Of a stretch of DNA of 64,000 bases, positions 35,860 through 49,259 are shown piece after piece. Within the stretch, counting starts at the first letter, position 1; each line of letters begins with the position of its first letter. The notes below the pieces were generated by a model. The model did not search any database, was not told the DNA's origin, and saw only the letters and a list, made by a program, of their open reading frames with translations. Made by a program: the position numbers and the translations under genes. Source of the DNA: Notamacropus eugenii (Eukaryota > Chordata > Mammalia > Diprotodontia > Macropodidae); NCBI RefSeq assembly GCF_028372415.1, contig NC_092872.1:259681008-259745007 (forward strand), written 5' to 3'.

Positions 35860-36290
35860 TAAGAAGTTCAGGTAAGAAAACTTCCTTCACAAGGCAGATC
35901 TGCACCTGTTTTCAATTTATAGTCTTCGAGTCGCTCAGAACAAGGAGATTTAGTGCTTTGCCAGGAGGGTGTGTCTCATCTTGCCCTGAGGCAAGGCCAG
36001 AAGTCAGGACATACCCCCAAAATGCTGGTTGAATGGGATTGTCCAATTCTGGCAGTCACCTAAGAGGCACCAGACACCTCCATTTTGTGACTTTTCCAGA
36101 GCATCTCTAACAATAGGGGCTACTGTAATTTGAACCAGCTTTCCCCATTAAACCAAGTAGGAAAAGGGGTAACTCACTTGGCATCTTTGAAGAACCTGCC
36201 AAAGTTTCCGAGGGGTTAATAGCACAGTCCAAGTTTTTACCCTAGTAAAGGTTACCAAGCGCTCTCTGCTCAACCCCCTAGGCTGTAAAC
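35860..36290. other. Unique intronic block near the TSPAN15 promoter
   Basis: There is no recognised repeat across about 430 bp, about 1 kb or more inside the intron from exon 1. There is no coding signal. It could hold regulatory sites, but that is unsupported. Confidence 0.3.
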
Positions 36291-37039
36291 GAGTGTTACC
36301 TGCCTTCATTTCAGGGATGAAGAAAACTGACCCTTAGAGAAGGAAGTCATCTGGCCGGACATACATCCGCTAAGTGGATGTAAGCCTTAGACGTGATTCC
36401 ACGTCTTCTGACATAAAACCCAGGACCTCCTTCCCCACGGGAGAGCTACCCTACCCTAGACACGCCGTCGCCAGGGTGCAGGTGCTCAGCAAACATTCCT
36501 TATCTTGCGATTATCTTTGTCCCGGATTCCGGGGGCCCCCTCCCTTTCCTGAATCGATCACCTCCAGAGTCTTAGATCTATAACTGGAAGGACCTTACCG
36601 GTTATCCAGACCAACACACTCGTTTTATACATGAGGAAACTTAGACCAGAAACCCAGACAAGTGCAGGGCTAGCCCAGGAAGTGAATCCGCCCCCCCTTC
36701 CAAATCCAATAAGCACCACACGTAATTAATTTGCCGTTAATAAACAGAATCCTACTTAAGATGCCCTGCGGACCAGTAGCTCCCGACGGGAAGGCGGAGT
36801 GGGCTGGGGTGCAAGTCACTAAAGAGGGAACCCAAATCCAAGCCATGGAAACAAGGCAGAAGAGAGCGGTCGGTCTACGCAGCCAGGCGGGCTCCGCACT
36901 AGCATCCGACCTTCCCTCTCTCCAGGTGCGTCCACCAGGTCTTCCCAGGAATGGCCAGTTACTTTCCCAGGGGGACTGGGGACTAGTGGGGAGAAGGGGT
37001 CAGTGACTCTCCCCCTCCTCTAGTCACACTCCTCCAGTT

Positions 37040-38120
<1,081 letters not shown>

Positions 38121-38924
38121 CCTGCCCTCAGCGGCGCCAGTAGCAAAGGTTTGTTGAACCTGGGGGGATTGGGGTCCCCGGAGGAGGAGAAGCCGAGGCT
38201 TCGGGATCCCCTGCCAGGCCGGCCCTCTCATTTTACATCGGGGGGAGCGGGAGAGAGGAGGCAGGACTTGCCCAGAGCTGCAAATCTGGCAAGCCTGGGG
38301 TGGGATTGAACCCTGGCTCTGAGATGCCCTAGCTAAGAGCTGTTTGGGTTGTACGGATACAGAACCGAAAACCCATAATGACTACAAACTGAAATCGACA
38401 AGAGGCGCAAAAGGAAGCTGAACTTTGAGAAACGGGAAGGGAAAAAATCCACCGAAGTCCGACAGAATGCAAGAAAACATCTCCTCCCTCACAGCTAATA
38501 AGTGGGGGTCCACCGGGACAGAATAGGACGTATGTTAACCAAAGTTCCTCTATCTTTTTTGTTTGTTTATTTGATGACTCTAGACCCAGCACACTTTCCA
38601 TGGGTTGGAGAAGGAGTTTCTGAGTGGCTTCACGTTGAGTTGTAGGTTTCAGAGCCCGGAAATTGATCTACAGAGGTCACCAGAGTCCAATCCCCTCCTT
38701 TTACTAAGAGGGAAACTGAGGGCAGGAGACAACCAAGTGACTTACCAACAGTCAGCCAGGTAAGTAGTAGAGCCCAGGTTTAAACTCGGGGCTTCTGAGT
38801 TCAAATACTGTGCTCTGTGGAGAACAGCACAAAAGGGAGCTGAAGGAGGAGGGGAGTAAAGGTACCCGAAATCTGAAACAGAACCAGAGGCTAGCAAGCC
38901 TGGGTCCCTCCCCAAAACGAGGCT

Positions 38925-39165
38925 TACCTATGTGCCAGGAACTGTGCCGAGTGCCATACAAATATTACAAAAATTACACATTTGATCCTCACGCTAACCC
39001 AGAGAGGCAAGTGCTGTTATTATCCCCATTTTACAGTTAAGGAAACTGAGGCAGGCAGCGGTGAAGTGACTAGCCCAGGGTCACACAGCTGCTAAGTGTC
39101 TGAGGCCCTATTTTAACTGGGGTCTTCCTGACTTTGCTGTAACACCAGCTGCCTCTGTGAATAAT
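38925..39165 (-). repeat. MIR/CORE-type SINE, full length
   Basis: TATGTGCCAGGAACTGTGCC, ATTATCCCCATTTTACAGTT, CAGGGTCACACAGCTGCTAA. Confidence 0.88.
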
Positions 39166-39337
39166 CCCCATCAGTTCAGCCTCCTCTTCCCGATTTCAGG
39201 GAGGTAAAATAATACTTGTCCTAGCAGGTTGTGGTAAGAATCAGTGGGATAAGGTATGTGAAATTCCTATGTAAATGAGTTACTGGTTTTTATAGTTTAT
39301 ATACACTGAATTAATCATTAGCTCAGGAATCTACATC

Positions 39338-39600
39338 TGCTTTTTTTTTTGTTCAATTACATGTAAACAAATTTTTTTTAAATTTTGAGTTCTATATTCT
39401 CTCTTTCACTCTCTCCCCTCCCTGAGAAGTCAAGCAACTTGATAAAGATTATACATGAGCAGAAAATTCCCAGATTAGCCATATTGCAAAAGAAAATACA
39501 CACCAAAAAAAAAAAAACAAACCCTGGGAATAATAAAGAAAGTTTAAAAAGTACGCTTCAGTCTGCATTGCAATTCTATCAGTTCTTTGGGGGATGGACA
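39338..39600 (-). mobile_element. L1 3' end fragment
   Basis: TTTTGAGTTCTATATTCTCT, GAAAATTCCCAGATTAGCCA, GTACGCTTCAGTCTGCATTG, parallel to 4800-5010 and 13800-13990. Confidence 0.75.
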
Positions 39601-39604
39601 ACAG

Positions 39605-39850
39605 CTCAGGAATCTAGGCGGCACAATGGCTATTCTGCTGAAGTCAGGAAGACCCAAGTTGAACTCCTGCCTCAGATACTTACTAACAGTATGACTTTTT
39701 AGGAAGCACTTAACCACTCTCTGCCTCAGTTTCCTCATCTGTAAAATATGAATAGTAATAATAGCACCTACCTCCCAGGAGTTTTTTCAGGCTAAAATGA
39801 ATTGTATTAAAGTGCTTTGTAAACCTTAAATCGCTTTGTAAATGCTAGTC
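39605..39850 (+). repeat. MIR/CORE-type SINE, full length
   Basis: GTCAGGAAGACCCAAGTTGA, GCCTCAGTTTCCTCATCTGT, AAAGTGCTTTGTAAACCTTA. It abuts the L1 piece to its left. Confidence 0.85.
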
Positions 39851-40379
39851 GTAATAATGGACAAGACTCCCATTGCCTGGGTTCCCCCATCCCCTCAGTC
39901 TCAGTGTGTCTTCAAATACTTTTAGATTAAAAGGCAGAGGCTCAGAAAAATCCTTATGTGGTTTCCAAAGTCCCTATCTCCACCCCTTTTGGGGGTAGCA
40001 GATTTTCCCACTTAGTTCAATAAAATTCAGTAAGTATTATTGAGAACTTATGTGCTCTGGGCACTGGGAATACAGAGGCAACATGAGAAACAGGAACTTA
40101 CCTTTTGACATAGGTTGCCTCTATCCTTCTTAACTTTCTGTCTAGATTTCCTTCTTGGAAAGGGGGAAGCACTTGGACCAATCTCTTGGTGGCTGTGCCC
40201 ACTTTCCTCTTCCAAAGCTCACTTCTTGTGCAGAAGTCTTCAAAGGGAGATTGCCCAAACCTCCTCACACCAACAAGCAACCTTCAGGACTCTTTGGGAA
40301 TCTGCAATTAGGATTCCTTGGAGATTTGGGGATTTTGTGACCTCAAGCCTGTAGCGTATCACCAGGAATTAATATGGGT

Positions 40380-40600
40380 AATAACTCCCATTTTCCTTCA
40401 CTTTGGGGTTTACAAAAAGCATTTTCTTCTTACCACATCTGTTAAGTAGGTATTATAAGTATTATTGTCCCTATTTGAGGGAATGGATATCTATCGAGGT
40501 ATACTATGTTCTAGATAGTAAGTATCAGAGGTGAGTTTTGAACTCAGGCCCCCTAATTTCAGGGCTGGTGGTTCTTTCTGCTATATTATACTGTCTTAGT
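40380..40600 (-). repeat. MIR-type SINE, decayed
   Basis: TAAGTAGGTATTATAAGTAT, GAGTTTTGAACTCAGGCCCC. Confidence 0.6.
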
Positions 40601-40759
40601 ACCTTGTTGGGGTTTCTGGGGAGCACCCTGAAGACCATTACTAGGATGACCTTGTGGTAGACCACTTCTGAGGAGCTTGTTCCCCACCAAACAATTCCTA
40701 TCGCCAGAGACTAGGGGTGTAGTCTTGGCAGATGTTCAAACCCAGATGTCTTGTGAGTC

Positions 40760-40970
40760 CAAGTAAAAAGTTCTGGGCTTAGAGCTAGAAAACCTGGATC
40801 AAATTCTGGCTCTGCCATGGACCTCCATGGATAAATCACTTAGCTGCTCTGTGCCTCAGTTTCCCCATCTGAGAAATGAAGATGAGCCTTGTACCACCTC
40901 CCTCACAGAGCTGTTAGGAAAGTGCTTTGTAAACCTGAAAAGGCTATAGAAATGTTCATTACCATCCTCC
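40760..40970 (+). repeat. MIR/CORE-type SINE
   Basis: GCCTCAGTTTCCCCATCTGA, GAAAGTGCTTTGTAAACCTG. Confidence 0.8.
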
Positions 40971-41779
40971 TAGGATCTATATGTGTATATCTTATACCCT
41001 TTTGTAAGACCATAAACTCCTAGAGGTCAGGACTCTTTCACTGAGTCTAACGCAGGTACATGGCTTATTTTTGTTGGTTTTTTAGGGCAAGGACTGCTGG
41101 ATGTGGAGCCGGAGGACCTGCCTTCCACCCTCTAGAACTCAGTTTCCTCATCTACAATATGAAAGTATCAGACTAGATCATCTCTGAAAATTCTATGATA
41201 AAACTGAGTAACAAAGATTGTTATAATTCTTTTCCAGGCACTGATTTGCAGTGAGAGACAAACTCCATGAGAGCAGAAACTGTATTTTTTTTTTATCTTT
41301 ATTTGCCCAGGGCCCAGTGAAGGTTCTTCCACATAATAGGAACTCAATAAATTTTATTAAATTGAATTGAAAGTCATTTCTGTGCTCCAGGGTATGGAAC
41401 TTCTCCAGAAAGCCTGGTTGGGTAAGTGTACCAGGAAAGTGGGCTAGGGAGGGAACCCTGACTTGGGTGTAGTTTCCAGGGCCTTAGCTGACTCACACTG
41501 ACATGGCTGAATTCGCCTGAGCCTTTGGCAGTTCATGACTATATCACAGGCCAGGCCTGGGGTAGGCCAGGGTTACCTCGGGCATAGCCCAGTAACCAGA
41601 AGGGGTTACTGCCCAAAGGGCAGACCAGCCCAAAATGAGGAGATACTGTGGGGGACTCTGGGAAAGGAAGGCACAGAAAGAGAATTTTGGCTTTATCCTA
41701 TGAGGGAGAGCAGAATGGATCAAAAAGGAGAAGTGAGGGAAGGGAGGCTGGGTAGGGCTGAAGACCATCTATAGATTCG

Positions 41780-41910
41780 CCTTTGGAGAATATGAGCTTC
41801 TTAAGGGTAAAGATGGTTTCCTTTCTGTATTCATGTCCTCCATTCCTAGCGTAGTGCCTGGCATAGACTAAACGCTTAACAAATGTCTTGGCTGATTGAT
41901 GGATAACTGA
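41780..41910 (+). repeat. L2 LINE 3' end
   Basis: GAGCTTCTTAAGGGTAAAGA, GTAGTGCCTGGCATAGACTA, AACAAATGTCTTGGCTGATT. Confidence 0.7.
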
Positions 41911-42059
41911 TTGGTGAATTGAATTAGCTTATTATAATGGAAAAGGCTGTCCAGGAAGCTGGCTGTGTGAATTTGGGCAGTTTGGGCAAAAGGCAGGAAA
42001 GAGAACCAGGTCAACAATTTGCTCACTGATGCCAGCTTTGGAAACGAAAACCTCAAGCC

Positions 42060-42565
42060 ATAATAAAACTCAAGTAAAAATCAGTGGCCACCGTTGCTGC
42101 TACCTTTTCTACCTCTTAAGGAGTAAATGGAAGGGGTGAGTTGTGTGGTTAGATATTTCTGCTGGGTCAAAACCGAATTTTATCAGTTACAAAGAGGAGG
42201 GGGGAGGGGACTCACTTTACCCAAGGGGTGACTTTGTTTTATGTGGCTGGAATAGCCCCCTGGAGATAGAATTTTGACTTTTTCAATCCCATCCATTTAA
42301 AAGGCACTGAAAGATTTATCTCTCTTATTTAAAGGGAGCTCTTCCAGTGACAGTCTTTTGTTATGGGAATAATGAGAGCCCAGGTTTTTAGGCATCCTGG
42401 GAAGAACCTTCAAAGAAAACCAACTTTATTACTTTCAAGAATGCCCTCTAACTCAGCCCAATCATTCACAGATGTTTCCAGAAGAGGCACATCTGTAATT
42501 AGCATCATGTATTTGCAGAGAAATAGTTACAAACTTTGTCTAGTTCATTAAAGCGCTGTTTCTCC
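42060..42565. other. Unique intergenic block, candidate conserved non-coding element
   Basis: About 500 bp without SINE or LINE signatures in a region otherwise saturated with them, about 4.6 kb upstream of TSPAN15 exon 1. It includes homeobox-like TAATTAGC and AT-rich cores. There is no coding signal. Only a cross-species comparison could show constraint. Confidence 0.4.
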
Positions 42566-42570
42566 TTAGT

Positions 42571-42572
<2 letters not shown>

Positions 42573-42614
<42 letters not shown>

Positions 42615-42640
42615 ATATGCACGTACACATGCACTTACAC
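42573..42640 (+). repeat. (CA)n microsatellite
   Basis: A perfect CA run of about 18 units followed by imperfect CATA/CACA. Confidence 0.97.
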
Positions 42641-42899
42641 ATATCCCAATCAACAAATATTTAACAAGGTCCTGCTTTATGCTAAGTCCTGTGATAGGGA
42701 TAAAAAGACAAAAAAAACCAAATGAGACTGCCTGCCTTCAGGAGTTTACATTCTACCAGGGGGCATATAAACCTCCTCTTCATAGATCTGAAACAAAGTA
42801 GTATAAAATAAGGCCTGCTGAAAAGGCCCCCAGGAGCTCAGGCCCAGCTAGGACAAAATCTGGATGACTCTAGTCTGCCTTAATGAGAATGTGGGCGGG

Positions 42900-43135
42900 G
42901 GGGGGTTGTTCAGTTGTTTCAGTCGTGGCTTCATGACCCTATTTGGGGTTTTCTTGGCAGACACACTGGAGTGGCTTGCCATTTCCTCCCCCAGCCTTTT
43001 TTTCAAATAAGAAAACTGAAGCAAGCAGGTGAAGTGACTTCCCCAGGATCACACAGCTAGGAAGTGTATGGGGCAAGATTTGAACTCGGGTATTCCTGAC
43101 TCCAGGCCCAGCACTCTATGGGCTATGATGTCACC
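42900..43135 (-). repeat. tRNA-derived SINE with RTE-type tail, full length
   Basis: The inverted tail GTTCAGTTGTTTCAGTCGTG and TTTGGGGTTTTCTTGGCAGA precede the inverted body ending in TTTGAACTCGGGTATTCCTG. Confidence 0.88.
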
Positions 43136-43394
43136 TACCTACTTTAATGAGATTGTATTCATTATTCATTTACTAATAAAGCTGATACTATTAAAGAAAT
43201 GAGATCATATTTGTAAAATGCTTTTAGAAACTTTAAAGTGGTATATCTTTTATATATAGCTATTATATATTATTAGTAATTATGTAGTTATGTTATATAA
43301 AGTATATCATTATATATTATCTATAGCTATTATTAAAGCCCATCACAAGCACATTTTTGCTTAGCACATAGAGTGAGATCCAGACTCAGGGGTA

Positions 43395-43690
43395 GTGAAC
43401 ATTCTAGTCCTGGGTCTGCACTGGCTGGTGGTTGGATGAAGTAGGACAAACCATTAACCTCTCTAGAATTCCTTATCTATAAGATGGAGATGACAACCAG
43501 CCCAGTATAGTGTTAAGTAAATAGTTTTGGAATCAAAGGACCTGGGTTCAAATCCTGCTTCTAATGAGTACTACCAGTGTGACCTGGACAAGTTAATTAA
43601 CCTCTCAGTCTCAGTTTCCCCATCTAAAAATTGAAAGGGTTAAACTAGAAGGCCCCAACTTTCAGCTCTCTCTCTGTTTGACTAAGTGGT
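43395..43690 (+). repeat. Two MIR-type SINE pieces
   Basis: One piece at 43395-43505 (AACCTCTCTAGAATTCCTTA) and one at 43510-43690 (GACCTGGGTTCAAATCCTGC, TCAGTTTCCCCATCTAAAAA). Confidence 0.7.
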
Positions 43691-44519
43691 GTGATTTAGG
43701 GCAGGTACCAGTCTGGGGCTCAGTACCCTTATCTGTAAAATAGAGGAGGGGCACTGTATGACCAGTAAGGTCCCATTTCTAAATCCTCTGAGATCCTGCC
43801 TGACCCCCATACAAGAAATCCCCCTACAACAACACCATGGACAATCCAGCCTTGTTTAAAAGGCTCCAGTGAGGGGTAAGTCATCATCTCCCTCGTAGGC
43901 CTCCCCATTTGGGGAGAGCTTTCATTTACAACAGGCAGGAGGTTGTCCCTTTCATCCCCCTCCCTTCCAGTCCTTCTTATGTTCCTAGCTCATCTACTGG
44001 AGCCAAGTACAAGGGTCCAGTCCCTGGTGGGAGCCCTTCAGACGCTCAAAGACAGCAGTCTCCTCCCCCGTCTTTAATTTATTCCCAAGTGAAGTTCACC
44101 CCTTTTCATTAAGGGTGAAGTTATATGCCGGTGACAGTTATGATTATTGTGTATAAAGCCCTGAATGCTCTTCAGAAATGATTATTCTTTCTAAGGAATT
44201 TGGTATATCTACACCTTCATGGGATGCAATATCTTATCAAATCTGCTCATGCCCTTGATGGCAGGTTTAGCATCCAAAAATCCCTTGACAGTGGCTTGAG
44301 GTGTCCTGTGGTGCAGTGGTTAGAGAGCTGGCTTTGGAGCCAGGAAGACCTGTGGGTCAGGTCTTACCCCTGGCACACACTGGCTTTAGCCTCTCAATGC
44401 TCTCCCCAACTCCCTAGGACTATATGCAAAGAAGGTGTTAACTTGGAATAGTAGAGTCAATATCATCATCTGGCAGTTCCCTATATCAGTAAAATCACAG
44501 GTTCAGCCTTATTCCTGTC

Positions 44520-44890
44520 CCTAAATGTAGGCTTCTATTTGGGTGCAGAAAAACCTCAACTTCATGAGTGCAGGATTGGGAATGTAGGGTTAGCAGTTCT
44601 GAAAAAATATCTGGGGGTTTTAGTGGACCACAAGTTCTATATCAGTAAAGTCTGTCACATAGCAACCAAAAAGCTAAACTGATATTGGACTGCATTAGGA
44701 GAATAGGAAGAAGGAAGTGATAATGCCTCTGTCCTCTGCCCTGGTCAGACCTCATCAGGAGTGTTGTGTTCTGTACCAGGATCCTAAAGGAAGAAAAAAC
44801 GTTGATGAGCTGGAGATAGTCCAGAGGAGCTTTGAGTTCATACCTCTGAGGATTAGTTAAAGGAACTGAAGGGGCTTTGCACAGAGAAAA
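44520..44890 (+). repeat. L3/CR1 LINE fragment
   Basis: GGGTTTTAGTGGACCACAAG, ATAGCAACCAAAAAGCTAAA, TCTGCCCTGGTCAGACCTCA, GATAGTCCAGAGGAGC, ATTAGTTAAAGGAACTGAAG, all in the order of CR1/L3. Confidence 0.75.
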
Positions 44891-44969
44891 TAACAATAAT
44901 AATAATAGCTTGCATTTATATAGCATCTACTATGTGCTATGTAAATGTTAGCTATTATGAAAATAAAAA

Positions 44970-47105
44970 TAATGAGATGTTAGGTTTAGCAATAAGAGAA
45001 GAAAAAGAAATTGAAGGAACTAGAATAGGAAATGAGGAAAGAAAAGTATCCCTCTCTACACATGGTATGATGGCATACTTTGAGAATCCTAGAGAATCAA
45101 CTAAAAAACTACTTGAAATAATTAACAACTTTAACAAAGTTGCAGGATATAAAATAAAACCACATAAATTACCAGCATTTCTGTATATTAGCAGCAAAGC
45201 CCAGCAGCAAAAGATAGAAAGAGAAATTCCATTTAAAAAAATGTAGATGATATAAAACATTTGATAGCCTCCTTGCCAAGGCAAATCCACAATTACAAAA
45301 TGCTTTTCACACAAAATCAGATCTAAATAAATGGGAAACTATCAGTTGCTCATGGGTAGGCCGAGCTAATATAATAAAAATTACAGTTCTTCCTAAATTT
45401 ATTTATTCAGTGCCATACCAAACTACCGAAAAATTATTTTATAGATCTAGAAAAAATAACAAAATTCATCTGGAAGAACAAAAGATCAACAACATCAAGG
45501 GAATGAATGAAAAAAATGCAAAGGAAGGTGGCCTAGCCATACCAGATTTAAAACTATGTTATGAAGTGGCAATTAACAAAAACTATTTGGTACTGGCTAA
45601 GAAAGAGTGGTGGATCAATGGAATAGGTTAGGTACATAAGACATAGTAGTTAGTGACTATGATGATGTACTGTTTGATAAACCCAAAGATTCCAGCTTCT
45701 ACAATAAGGACTCACTATTTGACAAAAATTGCTGGGAAAACTGGAAAATAGTATGGCAGAAACTAGGCATAGATCAATATCATACACCATATACCAAGAT
45801 AAGGTCAAAATGGGAACATGATTTAGACATAAAAGATGATTCCATAAGCAAATTAGAAGAGTAAGGAATAGTTTATCTGCCAGATTTATGGAGAAGGGAA
45901 GAATTTATGACCAAACAAGAGATAGAGAACATTATGAAATGCAAAATGGGTAATTTTCATTGCATAAAATGGTTTTGCACAAACAAAACCAATGCAACCA
46001 AGTTTAGAAGGAAAGCAGAGAGCTGGGAAACAATTTTTATTGCCAGTGTTTCTGCTAAAGGAAACTCGTTTCTAAAATATAGAGAGAATTGAGTCAAATT
46101 TATAAGAATATAATTCATTCCCCAATTGATAAATGATCAAAGGATATGAACAGGAAGTTTTCAGATGAAGAAATTAAAGTGATAATTTTATAGTCATATG
46201 AAAAAATGCTCTACCTCACTACTGATTAGAGAAATGCAGATTAAAACAACTCACACCTATCAGATTGGCTAATATGGCAGAAAAGGAAAGTGATGGGTGT
46301 TGGAGAAGATGTGGAAAAATTGGAAGCCTAACACTTTGTTGGTGGAGTTGTGAACTGATACAACCATTCTGGAGAGCAATTTGGAACTATGCCCAAAGGG
46401 CTATAAAATTGTACATACCCTGTGATCCAGCAATATCACTACTAGGTTTGTATCTCAAAGAGATCATAAAAAAGAGGGGAAGGGACCATGTACAAAAATA
46501 TTTATAGTGGCTCTTTTTGTGGTGGCAAAGAGTTGGAAATTGAAGGATGCCCATCAGTTGGGGAATGGCTGATCAAGTTGTGGTATATGAATGTAATGGA
46601 ATACTATTATTCCATAAGAAATGATGAGCAGGCAGATTTCAGAAAAACCTGGACGTACATGAACTAAGTGAAGTTAACAGAATTAGGAGAACATTGTATA
46701 CAATGAATGATAGCAACGTTTTATGATCATCAGCTTCGATAGACTTAGCTCTTCTCAGCAATACAATGATCTAAGACAATTCCAAAAGATTCACGATAGA
46801 AAATGTGATCCACATCCAGAGAAAGAACTTTGGAATCTAAATGCAGATGGAAGCATACTGTCTTCACCTTTGTTTTTGTTTTTGGTTTTTCCTCTTTGTT
46901 TTTCCATTTCATTCTGATTCTTCCTTCACAACATGACTAATGTGGAAATGTTTAATATGATTGTATATGTATAACCTATGTAAGATTGCTTGCCATCTTG
47001 GGGAGGGGAGAGGGGAAGGAGGGAGGAAGAAATTTGGAACTCAAAATCTTGTAAAAGTGAATGTTGAAAAGTTTTTTTTACATTTGGTTAGAAAAAATAA
47101 AATGC
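44970..47105 (+). mobile_element. L1 retrotransposon, 5'-truncated ORF2 with 3' UTR (longest copy)
   Basis: It carries ORF2 pieces: 44932-45246 (KLPAFLYISSKAQQQKIERE), 45410-45631 (NAKEGGLAIPDLKLCYEVAI), 45907-46092 (MTKQEIENIMKCKMGNF) and 46265-46507 (DPAISLLGLYLKEI). These are collinear with the C-terminal half of L1 ORF2, broken by frameshifts and stops. The 3' UTR ends with GTGAATGTTGAAAAG and AATAAAATGC. Confidence 0.9.
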
Positions 47106-47454
47106 TGTTTTTAAAAAATACAAATAAATGAAATAAATACCTAGCATTTATATAGCACCTATTATGTGCTATAAAACCAGCTGTCTCAAAAAAAAAAGAG
47201 ATAAATAAGAGTGTATGCATGCTACCTGTTTAAGGTTAATCTGCATTATTAACATTTTCTTTATCACTTTTTCAAGTCTAGACAATCAACGAAACAATCA
47301 ATCCAAGTCCTAGTTTGCTGTGGTTTGCCAATTCCTGAGGTGTAAATCCTCACACTGAAAATTTAACAATCAACTCTCCTAAGCTGATTCAAGATTCCAT
47401 ACTCCTCTCAATGCCCCTTCAAACGCTGAAATTCTGTAATTCAGTGAAATCTAA

Positions 47455-47615
47455 TTCCTGGGTTTGAGTCCAGACTCTGACACTTACTAACCATCTATGT
47501 GATTATGAGCATGTCCCGTCATCTCTCTGGACCTCAGTTTCCCCATCTGTAAAATTAAGGAATTTGATTCAATGATCCCTAAGGTCTATTCAAGCTCTAA
47601 ATCTTGTGACCTAGT
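47455..47615 (+). repeat. MIR-type SINE
   Basis: GACCTCAGTTTCCCCATCTG, then CTAAGGTCTATTCAAGCTCT. Confidence 0.75.
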
Positions 47616-48169
47616 AGGGAAAAAGTTATACTTCTGCTCCCTGTTTGAAGGGCTTGAGGGGAAGAGGAGCTCAGACATAAAGGGATTTGAAGAGCGGGAG
47701 GGGCATTGGAGAAGGGTTTGGGGCAAAGGAAAAGAAGCCCTGCAGTGTGTGTTCAAAAGCTGCCTCCTGGTCATGTAATTGACCACTGGCAACGTCAAAC
47801 CTCCCAAGAAGATATTGACGAGGTCGCCCCCTAGTGTCATGTTCTGCACATGACCTTCCCAGACATTTATTTACCCAGGCATTTGAGAGTTATTGCAGGC
47901 AAAGACACTCTAGGCACTAAGGAATAGATAAGGAAAAAATGAAACAGTGCCTGCTCTCAGTCATGAAATTATGGGAATCAGAGCTATTTGGTCTATAATT
48001 CCAGTTTGTTCTTTTGATAGTTGAGGAAACTGCCTCAGAGAAGGGAAATGAGGTCACACTGGTAGAAGTGGAAACAAGATTTGAAACCAAGTCCAGATTA
48101 ATGTTCTTCTACCACATCAGGCTCAAAAGAAAGAGAACCCTCAATTAGGAAATCACAGGCCCTTGAAAA

Positions 48170-48300
48170 AAGTATTATTGTCACCATTTTGCAAATGAAG
48201 AAACTGAGGCAGACCAGGGTCATATGGTTAGTGAGGATCTGAGACTAGATTTGAATTCAGGTCTCCCTGACTCCAGGTCTAGCATGCTAAATATAGCTAT
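48170..48300 (-). repeat. MIR-type SINE
   Basis: GTCACCATTTTGCAAATGAA, AGATTTGAATTCAGGTCTCC. Confidence 0.75.
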
Positions 48301-48620
48301 CTGCCCCCCCCTAAGTATCTCAGGTCTGGGGGAGTGCTTCATTTTTAGGTTCAATTGCTTTCCTGATTGCTCTCTCTTAAAAGGGTTGTGGTTTACACCT
48401 TCAGACTTGACTTCTTCCCACCAAATGCTGTTGCACAAAAGACCATCACAAATAGCAAAGAATGAGTAAGTCCATTTATCCAAAAGAGAAGACACAACTA
48501 AGGAAGGTGCCTTGATTTCATCCAAGGGGAAATTTTCTCAATTTTCTAAGGAAGCAAACTGAAAAGCAGGGACATGTGGAGGTGCTAGCTCTTCCACATG
48601 GCTCTATCTTCCCAAAGTTC

Positions 48621-48710
48621 TGTGTGTGTGTGTGTGTATGTGTGTGTGTGTGTGTAGTGTGTGTGTTTCTCTCTCTGTTTCTCTATGTGTCTGTTTCTCT
48701 CTGCCTCTCT

Positions 48711-48759
<49 letters not shown>
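48621..48759. repeat. (TG)n - CT-rich spacer - (CA)n inverted microsatellite
   Basis: The TG run at 48621-48667 and the CA run at 48714-48759 are reverse complements separated by about 46 bp of CT-rich DNA, so each single strand can fold into a long hairpin. Confidence 0.95.
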
Positions 48760-48760
<1 letters not shown>

Positions 48761-48829
48761 CTCTCTCCAAAGAAAGCATGGAACCACCTGGGTCTCAAAA
48801 AAGGAATGAAGAATGTCATTCCACTCCAT

Positions 48830-49245
48830 AGCTGTCAACCAACTCCACTCCCCACACAGGCAGACATTCTCTCCACCAGAAGAAGACTATTATGGAAACA
48901 CTTCAGGCTTAAAACCATGTTGTCTCTCATTCTTCTGCCTCTGTGGATGTCTCTCTCTTCCTTCAAGGCCCAAGTCGTCTGTCACTTCCTCCGTGAAGCC
49001 TTCCCTGATCACTCCACACTGAAATGGAAAGTCCTCAAGCACTTCCCAACTCTTTGCCCTTGGCCTATTTCACAATCATCTTCTCATAGGAAGCATAGTT
49101 ATTTGTCACCTGCCTTCCTCCTCTTCCACTGCAAGATCTTTGAGATCTGAGTTTTATGTCTAATGACTTTTCATGTCCCAAACCTCTAGAGAAGGCCTTG
49201 CACGTAGTGGATACTTAACAGATGTATGTTAAGTTGAATTAGCAA
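48830..49245 (+). repeat. L2 LINE 3' portion
   Basis: CCTTCAAGGCCCAAGTCGTC, TCCGTGAAGCCTTCCCTGAT, TTGCACGTAGTGGATACTTA. Confidence 0.7.
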
Positions 49246-49259
49246 TACTAATATTATCT

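Noticed and set aside
44932..46507. Possible functional L1 ORF2
   Set aside because: Motifs are clear but the frame is broken several times and the 5' half is missing, so it is a dead copy.
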